Shown piece by piece: positions 1 through 10,472 of a stretch of 64,000 nt of DNA (positions within the stretch are counted from its first letter, which is position 1; every line of letters begins with the position of its first letter). The translations under genes were made by a program, and so were the position numbers. This DNA comes from Pilasporangium apinafurcum (taxonomy: Eukaryota > Oomycota > Peronosporomycetes > Pythiales > Pythiaceae). The stretch covers positions 252,748 through 316,747 of the forward strand of contig BCKE01000028.1 in NCBI GenBank assembly GCA_001600495.1, given 5' to 3'. The notes below the pieces were generated by a model. The model saw nothing but the letters and a program-made list of their open reading frames with translations, did not search any database and was not told where the DNA came from.

Positions 1-1589
1 ACTTCCTCGTATTCTACGACATGTATGGAAAGTTCCCCAAACAACTCCTTCAGTATTTTCATGACTTGGGAGAGAACAACATCTAATTGGTGCGGTGGCA
101 AATACTCATCTTCGACCGATTTTGCGATCGTCACAATCGCTGGTGGTGTCTCGTTCAAGCCATTCGCGGACAAGCACTGCTTGAAATTAGCCATCATACG
201 TTGAATTTCTTCCGCAGAACTTGTGTGATGTGGTAAATCCATGTTTGGTCCAGCCCACCAAATCATTTCCCGTTGGTTATCGTCCGCCTGCGCCAGCAGG
301 TCGAAAAATCCCAGCAAGAGCCTTTTTGCGTCAATAGTCTCCACGTAGAGCGGAATGAGATCGTTGAGCACACTTTGGCATATAGGGGTGGTTGGATTTT
401 GATACAAGTGGTCGTCTTCGATGCGTTTCATAGCATTTATAAACACACTTCTCTCCTTGACTCGCTGGTCGGTATCCATGCCAATACTCTCGTGCTTGTA
501 TCTCAAGCAGGTAAAGACTTGAGTGACAATTGCAATCGCTGATGCATCCACGCAACGTTCCAGATCTTTTTGGAACGGATTCCATGTCGAAAAGTAGTCT
601 AAATCGATGTCAAGAATATACGCCTTTGCGTGTGCTTTCGTTGGTACCAGAGCTTCAGTCAAGACTGTGGTTCTTTCGGCATGAATAGAATTGATGGAGG
701 ATAGAGAGGAAGATGATGGAAGCTCTGTCACGACTAAGTCCCAGAGTCTGTTGATCATACTATCGCGTTAAATAGGAGAGAATGACATATCAGCCTCCAT
801 ACAAAACAGATTGATTACGTACTTGATAGTCGCCTCCTCCATATCTTCAACTGGGAAATAGAGACTATCGTCTATGAAATGAGGGATCGGATGCGACACA
901 CAGAGTTGATCTACAGAATCAAACAGGAAACGCATACCGACAGCTATCAGCCTCATGTTACGCTCGATGTACCATGCATTGGAACGTACGATGTTCTCGC
1001 CGCTTGCCGATCGCAATTTGTCTCGTCTCTCCAACTGCTATCTAATACAATAAAAGAAAAAGCAGTGCGCAACATATCTTAGCTCTGACGTAATCGCTGC
1101 CGTATACTAAGTACAAAGCAGTTGTTTTGTTCGTGAACCTGTTTCGCCCAGTGTGGCTTTATCCATGTCACTTGGCTGACATGACCAGCGTAGATCAGTG
1201 GCAGCAAAAACTCGGCAATGCCTAAACAAATAGGTATATGAGATCACAACTATCAAAATCATGCGCGACAATAGTACTAACTTGCCGGAGACAGATTCAT
1301 CTAGGCATTCATATAGTCGATCTGGCTGAAACACGATTCTTGCATCGACTGAGCACGGGAAGGATAGGTCAGGATGTGCATCAAAATGCAGCACATGGAT
1401 ATCCGTGAACGGCAAACGTCGCTGGCGGATGGCCTATGGTGAAAGTGCATCCATTAATCGCTTATTTCATTGAGTAGTCAAACAAGTGTATTCGACAGGA
1501 AAGCAGCGTACGAGATGAATTTCTGGAAGAACATGATGATGGTCGTCAGCGACGACCACTCGCACTGCATGATCAGAGCTCTTCACCAT
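1..1589 (-). CDS. UPF0489 (C5orf22-like) protein, 3' end beyond window
   Basis: Multi-exon gene read on the minus strand. The start ATG at 1587-1589 opens [20 protein letters not shown], which matches the family's N-terminal V-x-E/D-D-H-x-x-V-L-P. Later exons carry HFDAHPDLS (about 1390) and [15 protein letters not shown] (about 560-620), the two Asp/His-rich blocks that define the UPF0489 family and resemble arginase-type metal sites. The last coding visible, ending near position 1, aligns with the C-terminus of the human protein, so only a few codons should be missing. At least four introns are inferred, one near 749-817. The biochemical role of the family is not established; the metal-site resemblance is inference. 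Family identity is secure, exact exon borders are not. Confidence 0.8.
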
Positions 1590-3517
1590 TTAGCAAATCC
1601 TGACTTTTTTTATCCAGTAAAAGCGGTTAAATGCTGATACCCTATTTTGACAAGAAACCGGGTATTCAGTTATGCTAATATAACCACATAAGTTTTTCCG
1701 GTTAATTTTAGCTATAAATCGTTACATAATCTATTTAATTGGCGTAAACGAAGTTTCGTAATTTTGTCAAGCACTGATCACAGCAACAAATTTCGTCACC
1801 TCGATCTTCGCTCGATAAGAACCACAATTGACTGTGACTGATCAGTGGATTTACATAAATATACTGGGTGCATGTTTGCAGGTTTGGAGTGGCATAGGCT
1901 TTCTCTTGCGCTGATACGAGACGACAGATCATGCTTGTAAGAAACTACAACCACTTTTAAATCTCACAGGATACAGATAGCCCAACAACCAGTAGAACTA
2001 TCTGGCGAAGTGCAACCATGCGGACGAGATTTGTGGGTTCACCACATATAAGAGGTCTTGTGACAAAACACACCTGATTACATCATTGTGCCTAATATGA
2101 TCTGGGTTACTCTATACTCATCAACCATTTGACTGTTGTGGGTTTGCTTTCTCGCTATGCTGCTATAATGGAGTTGGGATATATCGGGTTCAACATACAT
2201 TCAATATCTGGTCTTCTTGAAAGTTTGTGGAAGCATGAAGGAAGAGTATTGTTCTCACTCAACGGTCTAAAATGGAACTACTTCAAGCTCTTTCGGTTTG
2301 TTTGTTGGTAGTTTTAGAACGCAACTTCCCCTTTTTTTTACCGTCGCCACCGTTATCAAGCTGTTGTTGACGATGATGCAAAAGTTCCTTTTCGTCATCT
2401 TTGTCCTCTGTGCGTTTTTTATCCGTTATCATAACCAGGCTCTTTTATTCCACAGAAGGAAAAATCAGAGACAGATCACCAACACTCTTTCCAACGATTA
2501 GTACAGTCTTTAAGTTGATATTTGATAAACATTGACACCAGGTGCACATTTTGTAATAAGCTACATTCTATCTAAATCTGATAATACATTGTAGTACATC
2601 AAAATATCATATATAGACTTTAACAACCATGCGTCTACAACAAGCACAGTTTTGACACCCAATTGTATGTACTAGCTACTGCTTGAGGTGATTTAGAACA
2701 GCCAATTTTTTTCTAGCTCTACGCAACCAGGACGGAATTTTCAAGAAATGTCGAATGTTTTGGGAGGAGGCTGTGTATCCAACAAACCCTTATTGGATCT
2801 TACAGGGAATAATGACGACCGTGGAGTTTTGGGCCAAGGTCATGGTATAGGTAATGAAACGTCAGAATTTAAAGATAGCCGCTTCCACCCAACGGACACA
2901 CGCGCCCAGAACGAGAGCAAGCAGGTGTGTGCCTTAGTTATTTAGAAAAATAATTATGGGTAGTCACGGAGTGGTGATTATAGTCCAGCGTTGCAATAAT
3001 CGAACTAGCAATAGTCCAAGTATAGGGATCCCACCGTTGGTATAGATACGTCCACAGCTGACTGCTCTCATTCACAATAGGCAAGATTTTCTAAAGGGAA
3101 ATCCTCATTCCTATCTTTACAGAAAAAGGGAATGCGGCCGTCCCATCAGAACGCACCTGACCATTTGATTACCGTCCTTGCCTTTTTCTAGGGCCTCTAC
3201 TGAAACGATCGCACATCATGGGATTGCTTTCTTTGCAGGCTTGCAAGATGTTGCCCTTTCCCTTTGTTGACCACTCACTCACGAGATCCCTATCCCTCAT
3301 GCGTGGTAGTAAAGTGAGTATGCGGCCTAAAAATGTCGACTGTGGGCTTCATATACACACGTGACGTGACCGCACTTTTTAAGTTAGCAGTAATAGTGAA
3401 CGAAGACAGGGTAAGAAAAAACTCCTCCCGTCGGCTTAGTTCTCACTCACACATCCAGTAAACCACCATCAAGCAAGGAAGTGCCAACACCCCCAACATC
3501 CGACCATAGAGAAGAAT
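1590..3517. other. Intergenic, no supported gene
   Basis: AT-rich stretch with short open frames only (for example 1735-1932 minus, 2129-2501 plus and 2748-2945 plus). None shows a recognisable domain, signal peptide or convincing splice partners. The last 150 bases are probably the promoter and 5' UTR of the bZIP gene. Confidence 0.5.
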
Positions 3518-4840
3518 ATGGCGCTTCCTGGCTTACCTCCACTACGAAGCTTGTGGACGCAGTCACTTCCAACTCAGCGTCCTGCATCACATTTGCATGC
3601 GCGACCACAGTTTCATCCACATCCTCACATGCACAATATTGAGGATTTACGACCACACCATGATCGGTTTGTATTTGAGCACATGGATGAATCACGTTAT
3701 CCGGACTGGAGAGCGACCGCTCAGCACCCTACGGCAGTTTATCCTAACACTCAGTACCAAGCCAACCATCCACACCTTCGTCCAGGTTCCAATGTCTCAT
3801 GTCGATCTACTGAAGGCAGCGTGCACTACCAAAACAACAAACGTCCGCTCTACCATGAAAGCTGGGATCGCGCCCACCAACCATCGCTTCCTGTCCATAA
3901 AAACCATCAAGTGTCTACTCACCATCATCTTCAGTCGGAGTTGACGCCAATGAAGCAAGAACCATTGGAGGGGCAACATGCTCCTCATCGCAGATTTTCT
4001 TCAGGAGAGCTATATACTAGCTGTCATGGGGATACAACAGACGACCAAAAACTCAAGATCCTGCCGTCACCATCCACATCACCGTTGTCAGCTGCGTCCT
4101 CCATGTCATGGCCAGTTGGTGATGGATCTGCACAAGCCAAGAAGGCAAGACGGAAAGAGCAGTGTCGAGTGAATCAAGCCAACTACCGCAAACGGAAGCG
4201 CCTATACGAAACGCAACTCGCCGACCAGATCACAGCACTGGAGACAGAAATTTATCAACTCCAGGAAACGAGAAGGGGGTTGCGTAACCAGGGACACGTG
4301 GCTGCACAAGAATCTCTAGATCCAGTGCAGTCTATTGGTGACTTTTACTTTGCTCTAGAAGCGGGTGAACAATTTGAATATGGAAATTTAGCACTACCAA
4401 TGCCTACGCTTCACGCACTATTTATGGAGTCTCAAGAGCAATTCGATTCCATGGACGAGTTTCGCCGCCATTGGTTGTGGTATCGAGAGCAATTTGATCT
4501 CTTCCAACTTCACATCACGTCATCAGAGCGCTTGGAAGCAGGAGGGCAAGTCATTATCAAAATCTCGGGAGATCTACACATCCAGCTACTTCGAAGAGCA
4601 TCTAATGAGAACATTGATAGCTTGATGAGTTGGATGAAGCATGAACTGGTTTGTCCTGTTCTCCAGCAGTTCGAGTTCCATGAAGAAGAACGTATCTTGA
4701 CCCGGATTACTTCCGAAATCAATTGGCTCCCAGGCTTACGAGCATTTACTCCATGCACACACAAGCAAGTGCTCAGGATGTTAAAAGATATGTCGACAGC
4801 AGTTGTCTATCCCGAGTGCAATCATAGCAGAAGGAAGTGA
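3518..4840 (+). CDS. bZIP transcription factor with Cys-substituted basic region
   Basis: Single open frame of 440 residues with an ATG start. Residues 1-200 are low-complexity and rich in His, Pro, Gln and Ser. The basic region begins near residue 208 and reads KEQCRVNQANYRKRKR, followed by a short leucine-zipper heptad pattern to about residue 260. The invariant Asn that contacts DNA in ordinary bZIPs is Cys216 here, while the Arg eight residues later is kept. This substitution is a known feature of a group of oomycete bZIPs and should alter base recognition. The C-terminal 170 residues (WLWYREQFDLF onward) form a compact domain seen with oomycete bZIPs; I cannot assign its fold. It presumably acts as a nuclear dimer. 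No intron is evident. Confidence 0.9.
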   Translation: MALPGLPPLRSLWTQSLPTQRPASHLHARPQFHPHPHMHNIEDLRPHHDRFVFEHMDESRYPDWRATAQHPTAVYPNTQYQANHPHLRPGSNVSCRSTEGSVHYQNNKRPLYHESWDRAHQPSLPVHKNHQVSTHHHLQSELTPMKQEPLEGQHAPHRRFSSGELYTSCHGDTTDDQKLKILPSPSTSPLSAASSMSWPVGDGSAQAKKARRKEQCRVNQANYRKRKRLYETQLADQITALETEIYQLQETRRGLRNQGHVAAQESLDPVQSIGDFYFALEAGEQFEYGNLALPMPTLHALFMESQEQFDSMDEFRRHWLWYREQFDLFQLHITSSERLEAGGQVIIKISGDLHIQLLRRASNENIDSLMSWMKHELVCPVLQQFEFHEEERILTRITSEINWLPGLRAFTPCTHKQVLRMLKDMSTAVVYPECNHSRRK

Positions 4841-5869
4841 TGTTATCATTTAAGATCATGAAATATTGAAGTCATATATCTTTTTTGCATGTCCAATCCA
4901 CTGAACAACGTGTTGGTTACATTGTTATCATGTTCTCTCGTGTGCTAAATTGTAATGCATATTACTTTTTTTCCTAAAACTCTCATGGCTGAACTTTAAA
5001 AAGTATGGAACCTTAACTGGACCCAGCGCAAATATACACTCATCGCGGTAGAGAGTCTTGAAGTTATCAGCCTACCGATGAAATGCGTCGTGTTCCACAA
5101 ATTATCTCCTAACCCTATACATTTCTTTTTGGGTACCATTGGGAATCATCCCACTCTCTTTTAGCTCGCCCTTGTCTTCAATAAGTTCAGTTCAATGTGA
5201 TGACGAAGGGACAGGGTGCGCTTACATCCATGGGTTTGGCTGTAAAACTTTGCGTAAAATAACACCCTAAAATGGCAATGGAGGAAGAATACGCGGACAA
5301 ATCCAAGTTATGAATCATGAGAATATCCATGTATCTTCCTTACTACGAAGCGGATGATATATGCACGACAACTTTATTTAGATCTATAGACGAAGACACT
5401 AGTATATACAGTGATGATAATTTCGCCATGCACAATAACCTGACACATGTTGAGATAAATCGTTGTGTTATAGGCTGCGCTGTGTGTTAACGTTGATGGG
5501 TAGTTGGACGAGAGAAAAGTTGGTCGCCACGTTATCACTGGACTTTAGATAATCGTAGCAGTAAATGCGGTTGTGTTATTCGATAGTAACAATGTAACTG
5601 GTTACGTTTGTCACGGCTCAAAGACAAATTATTGGCAAATATTTTATTCTTTTTTGCTATATTTTTGACAAATAGAATCCATTATTGCTTTTGCTTTGAG
5701 AACCTATCAAAGAGAATATAGGGCGAAGCTTCCAGAATCTGCAACTTCCACTGTGAGTGGCGCTGATCTCGATATTGTGTGCGTCTGTCTGTGTGTGATC
5801 TGTACGTGAGCGAAAAGCGACGCGAAAGAGTGCAACAAGGAAAACTACATTGAACACAATCCTCACATC
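4841..5869. other. Intergenic, no supported gene
   Basis: Contains the 3' flank of the bZIP gene and the 5' flank of the Hikeshi gene. No coding pattern, tRNA or repeat was recognised. Confidence 0.5.
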
Positions 5870-6657
5870 ATGAACGTTGGCATCGCGCAGTTTGGGCTAG
5901 TGATCGCGGGACGACCCGTGCACACAGACTTTAAGTACGCTTTCGATTTGTCTTTTCATCTACTGGTACATCTAGATGGGCTGTACTGATTGTATCCTTT
6001 CTTGTAGAGAGATTGGACCGGCGCATTATGTCTTAGAGATTGGAGATCCCACGCAAGTAACCGACCTCACATTCTTTCTTTTGCCTAACTCACCTGTACC
6101 ACTTGGATACGGAGGTCAGTGAACAGCGACTGAGTGTGCAATCAATACATGAATGCACTGACGGTTGTGTTTGTTGATGCGTGTCTGTGTGCGGGATAAC
6201 CATAGCCGTCTTGTATTTTGCTGTACCAACACTGCAAAACTGGCAGCTTCTCGGGACAGTCTTTGCAGAAAAACCAAGGTATTTGGAACTCTTGCTCTTC
6301 GTAATCTTATAAGGCAGATATACTTACGCTTTCTTGGGTTGTCCAAATTTTTGTAGTGCTATTTTCCGAACAGGTTGGCCGACACATCCAGATGTAGTGG
6401 GACAGCCAGTACTACAACTCGGTGTGTCTATTGAGAGCCTTGACAACGTCAAGAACTTGGGCATTGAGGCGAGTGGGTTGGCCGAGCGGAAGGCATTTGC
6501 GCTGAAAATCGCACAAGATTTATTTAACTACATGACATCGTTCTCTACGAGCAACAACGCAGCGTACATGACTATCCCCACGAATTTGCTCGACAAATGG
6601 ATGGAGCGATTTGAAGCAAAATACCGACGCGATCCGAATTTCATGCTCAAGAGTTGA
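5870..6657 (+). CDS. Hikeshi/OPI10 family, Hsp70 nuclear import carrier
   Basis: Four-exon gene. The ATG at 5870 gives MNVGIAQFGLVIAGRPVHTD, matching the family opening (GxxVAGRxVQT). A second exon near 6008-6115 encodes LTFFLLPNSPVPLGYGG. A third near 6205-6278 encodes FAVPTLQNWQLLGTVFAEKPS, the W-Q-LLG-x-x-x-N/E-K-P-S signature. The last exon, from about 6356, carries GVSIESLDN and ends DKWMERFEAKYRRDPNFMLKS, the conserved helical C-terminus. In animals Hikeshi carries ATP-bound Hsp70 through nuclear pores during heat stress; OPI10 is the yeast relative. Introns are short (50-80 bp) with GT..AG ends. The predicted protein of about 190-200 residues fits the family size. Confidence 0.88.
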
Positions 6658-6949
6658 ATGGTTTTTGTTTTTTGTGCATGAAAATTCCCTAGAAGGAATG
6701 AGGAAGGCAATGGTTAGAAAAGAAAACGGACCAAGACTGTAATATGAAAATCTCCAATTCGAAATAACCATAGACGACAAATGAGTTTGCTTAATGTGTT
6801 CCAACCTTCTTATCTTAGCGCATCGCACAAGAAGATAAAAGGATTTCAAATGCAAATGAAACAAATAATCCATTCTAATGCGCTTCTAATAGCACCATTT
6901 ATTTACTCAAATAGCAAAAATGCAACTGAAAGAAAAGCAAAAATGATCT

Positions 6950-9331
6950 TTAGTAATCGTTCTTCTGGTCCGCTTCGTCGACTGTACCGGGGAGGAATTC
7001 ACTTCCGTCATCATTTGTCGCAGAAGAATCGCTCACACTGCTCGATGGGTCATCCAAATTAACAGAATCACTATCATGCGATCTGTACGCATCATGTACA
7101 TCGGATGAAGCAATATCTTCATCATTGCTGTCAACAATGATGTTGTCATCGTTGATGTCAATCGAGGATCCAGCCAAACTACCCACAAAACTGCCAGCAG
7201 CATCATTGATGTAGTCATTAGTGGGAATTGGGCATCCAAATTTGGCAATCATTCCGTCGCGCCAATCGGGCAGGCTGATGACGATGTTACCAGCCTTGAT
7301 GTCATCCACGATGAGCTTGCAGCGAGGGGATGTGACCTTCCAGAGCTCTTTGAACTCATCGGAGTAATCCTGCGTGCCACCGAGACATTCATTCTCAAAC
7401 ATGCATGCCATGCGTTCCAGGTCATCCATGCCTTGCTGGGATTGGCCACCCAATTTCTCCAATGTTTCTTCATACCAATCCACGACTGCCTTTGTCTCCG
7501 CATCATCTTCTCTGTCCACAATGATAATGTCTTTCTTGCCATCATCGTTGGTGTATGGAGGTAAATCATCGTCTTGTTCAGGCGAATCAGGCGGCATGCC
7601 CACGCAAGCCACTGAAGTCAAGCGTCTAGCTTTTGTGGAAATTGGAGTAGGTGCAGAAACAGCTGATGGTTGTTGTTGCTCGATACGAAGCGCGGTTTGC
7701 TCACTACCATTGGTGACTTCGCGCAGATGTCGTCGACCCCACCACCACCACCAGGGACGATGCCTCGTTGGTGTTGGAGTCGTAGGAGACGGTGCTCTCG
7801 TCGGTGCTCTCGTGGTAGGAGCTGGCGTTCTGGTAGTTGGAGTTGGTGTTCTAGTAGTTGGAGCCGGCGTTCTAGTAGTTGGAGTTGGTGTTCTGNTAGT
7901 TGGAGTGGGTGTTCTGGTGGTTGGAGTTGGTGTTCTGGTGGTTGGAGTTGGTGTTCTGGTGGTTGGAGTTGGTGTTCTGGTGGTTGGAGTTGGTGTTCTG
8001 GTNNNNNNNNNNNNNNNNNNNNNNNNNNNNNNNNNNNNNNNNNNNNNNNNNNNNNNNNNNNNNNNNNNNNNNNNNNNNNNNNNNNNNNNNNNNNNNNNNN
8101 NNGTTGGTGTTCTGGTGGTTGGAGTTGGTGTTCTGGTGGTTGGAGTTGGTGTTCTGGTGGTTGGAGTTGGTGTTCTGGTGGTTGGAGTTGGTGTTCTAGT
8201 AGTTGGTGTTGGCGTCGGAGAAGCAGTCGTAGGTGCAGGTGTCGAAGCTCCATCACATCCATTGTACATGGTAGCCAAATAGCCACCAACCTCATAGGAG
8301 TAGCTGAAGTCCCCCAAGTCTCTGACATCCATCAACGCCGCAAACTGGTTTGGTACACCTGTGAAATACTTGCCAATGATTGGATCCGTACTGCCAGGAA
8401 TTGGATTCACACCATTTACACCTGTGCGCATCGTCACAACGTCTGTTGGATTGAATGGTCCACCATCAGATCGTCGTTCACAAGACGTCCAGGCAACAGG
8501 GTTCGACGCTTTCTCCGCAAATGTTAACCGCGTCGTGCCGACCTTGCACTTGTGGAAAATCACATGCAGCAGATCAACCATGGCATGATGTGACCAAAAC
8601 AATGGATCTGATGGAGACGCAAATGTCGCCATGGCACCATTCATGTTGGCATGTACAGGGTTGTGGCAACCGCCTTCAACGTTAGGCGACATTTCACCAA
8701 TATTAGAGGCACTGAAGACCTGATTCCGCACCGAAGCATAACTGGTTGAGCCTGGCAACGACGCTGTGCTCCAAGAACCACGAGTGAGGCATCTCGCGCA
8801 CGAATTGCCTGTGACCAGTCCACTTTCGCAGAAATGGTCGAGTGGTGAGACGCTTACGCATTTTCCCGACGTGTTGGCTCCGTTGATGGTCAGAGTTCGC
8901 TGTGGACTGGAGCTAGGCACACCACCCAACTCATTTGTGATGTTCGAACAGCCAAGTATCGAGGAACACTGGCCATTGGTCTGCTTGTTGTTAGCGGTGA
9001 TCCAATCCCAGTACGGCACGGTTACACAAGCATACTGTTCTCCTTGGCCGCGCAACATATTCTCAAAGACAACCAGCAACAGGCGATGCCAGTAGATGAA
9101 CATACATTGGCGATGTGCTTCCATTTCGGAACGCATTTCAGTATGCATTTCGACAAACTTAATGTAAGCTCCCGAGTCCATGGCCGCAGCAAGCGCGCCC
9201 TTGTACGTGTTTTTCTCGTCTGTGGTCATACTATCCCAGTGCTTTCGTACTCGTGGGCCGCAGGTCGCGGCATCTGTGGCTCGTAGAAGAGTTCCACATA
9301 GCGCTAGAACTGTGAGGAAGAAAATCTTCAT
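6950..9331 (-). CDS. Secreted tyrosinase with Thr/Pro repeat stalk
   Basis: The 793-codon frame starts with a signal peptide (MKIFFLTVLALCGTLLRATDA). The tyrosinase copper domain follows. CuA ligands are His63, His73 and His82, followed by VPYWDW. CuB is seen in GCHNPVHANM and FWSHHAMVDLLH. Next comes a run of seven-residue TPTPTTR repeats interrupted by 100 N at 8003-8102, so the true repeat number is unknown; a single N also lies at 7896. The C-terminal part is acidic, with DDDLPPYTNDD and an aspartate/serine-rich tail, plus a Cys-containing module (MACMFENECLGG) of unknown fold. Tyrosinases oxidise monophenols and o-diphenols to quinones; a secreted one could act in wall melanisation, adhesion or host interaction, which is inference. 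The repeat probably forms an O-glycosylated stalk. Confidence 0.92.
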   Translation of the reverse strand: MKIFFLTVLALCGTLLRATDAATCGPRVRKHWDSMTTDEKNTYKGALAAAMDSGAYIKFVEMHTEMRSEMEAHRQCMFIYWHRLLLVVFENMLRGQGEQYACVTVPYWDWITANNKQTNGQCSSILGCSNITNELGGVPSSSPQRTLTINGANTSGKCVSVSPLDHFCESGLVTGNSCARCLTRGSWSTASLPGSTSYASVRNQVFSASNIGEMSPNVEGGCHNPVHANMNGAMATFASPSDPLFWSHHAMVDLLHVIFHKCKVGTTRLTFAEKASNPVAWTSCERRSDGGPFNPTDVVTMRTGVNGVNPIPGSTDPIIGKYFTGVPNQFAALMDVRDLGDFSYSYEVGGYLATMYNGCDGASTPAPTTASPTPTPTTRTPTPTTRTPTPTTRTPTPTTRTPTPTTRTPXXXXXXXXXXXXXXXXXXXXXXXXXXXXXXXXXXTRTPTPTTRTPTPTTRTPTPTTRTPTPTTRTPTPTXRTPTPTTRTPAPTTRTPTPTTRTPAPTTRAPTRAPSPTTPTPTRHRPWWWWWGRRHLREVTNGSEQTALRIEQQQPSAVSAPTPISTKARRLTSVACVGMPPDSPEQDDDLPPYTNDDGKKDIIIVDREDDAETKAVVDWYEETLEKLGGQSQQGMDDLERMACMFENECLGGTQDYSDEFKELWKVTSPRCKLIVDDIKAGNIVISLPDWRDGMIAKFGCPIPTNDYINDAAGSFVGSLAGSSIDINDDNIIVDSNDEDIASSDVHDAYRSHDSDSVNLDDPSSSVSDSSATNDDGSEFLPGTVDEADQKNDY
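7800..8215. repeat. 21-bp tandem repeat coding TPTPTTR, with assembly gap
   Basis: Near-identical 21-bp units run on both sides of the N block at 8003-8102 and encode Thr-Arg-Thr-Pro-Thr-Pro-Thr on the minus strand. The outer copies are more diverged (Ala for Thr), the inner ones almost identical, as expected for unequal exchange in the array centre. The gap is exactly 100 N, a conventional placeholder rather than a measured length. Confidence 0.95.
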
Positions 9332-10472
9332 GACTGCGTCTTGGAGAAGAGCAGTAGTGGGGTGTTTGCGTCCGTTGTGTCAAAACGGTGAATGAAGAAG
9401 TTGGGCGGAATGAAAAGCGAATAAGTTCGGAATTCTGGCAAGTCCACTGACACATATGGTACTTTCTACTTTTACAGGGAGCTACACGGTCCATACGCAT
9501 AGTACACAGTTGGGAAGTCAGAGCGTGTCTAAACGGTCGTTGCAGTTGCAGATTTTCGTCATCTGCTTGATGGGATAGCTTCATCCCTACTACTGGTTTA
9601 TAGTAGAGCTCATATTGAAGTAAAGAGCATGCTCTTGAGACGCCGACCAGATGGTCATGTTGTCGAAACGAAGAGCCTCCCTCTGCCACCCTATACAAAT
9701 CCGTTCAGTAAGTACGCCAGTCTCAAAACCACACAATGAATTACCAGCTTGTTTTCATAGAATATTTCGCGAATATTTACCATTCTTTGAAACCAACAGC
9801 ACATAAATAAACGTCGAATGGGTACTTCTAATTGTCGATCGAATGATTCCAGACGGTTTTGTTCTGATCTGGATACCTTCTAACCGACTTTTCCTAGCCC
9901 TCTATTCCAATAACGCAAGCTCGCGATCAGAGAAAGCAGCTCTTCATGACCTCAATGGTGTGAAGAAAAAGTTCATATCTGATCCCTTTGTACGTTGTCA
10001 TATTCGTCTTCTTGTACATCATGAGATTTCTATTCTTTTTTTTTTGCTGTTAGTGTTCGCAAGAGAATCTTCCAACGAATCACGATCTCCCAACGTTATC
10101 AAAATAAAACCGTACAATGACAGAATCTTGATAGGAAAAAGATCGTGGAAGATAGACACCATAGATCAAGGATGAATTACTAATCCACCATAAAAGACCT
10201 TCAAAGATCCTGGGGCTTTGCGCACATTATTGCTATCTGGCGTGCTCTCAATCGACGAGAGAACGTCTGGCAAAATTCAAAGGCTGGGAATCATAAGAGA
10301 TGAAGATATTTCATATCCGCCGATTCACTTTGTCGAATGTCCCATCTCAGGTATGAGTTTGCCTTCAAAATAAGGGACAATGTCCCTTATATATTTATTT
10401 CAACAAGGGATATGCTGGTACCTGCTAAATATTTTAACCAATCCTGTTGGTGGTGGAAAGCATTTAGCCAAA
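9332..10472. other. Intergenic, no supported gene
   Basis: Upstream of tyrosinase (minus) and of the CWF19L1-like gene (plus), so probably a shared promoter region. Open frames at 9843-10175 and about 10200-10330 look fragmentary, and I could not identify them. A TCATTCACCGTTTT motif near 9378-9394 on the minus strand resembles the oomycete initiator and may be the tyrosinase start site. Confidence 0.45.

Noticed and set aside
7374-8527. Long frames on the plus strand opposite tyrosinase
   Set aside because: They are products of the repeat on the antisense strand and the N block; the minus-strand copper sites and signal peptide are decisive.
10190-10335. Frame ending HFVECPISG, reminiscent of the beta-hydroxyacid dehydrogenase motif
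   Set aside because: The match is limited to a few residues, no dinucleotide-binding site precedes it, and flanking frames are broken.
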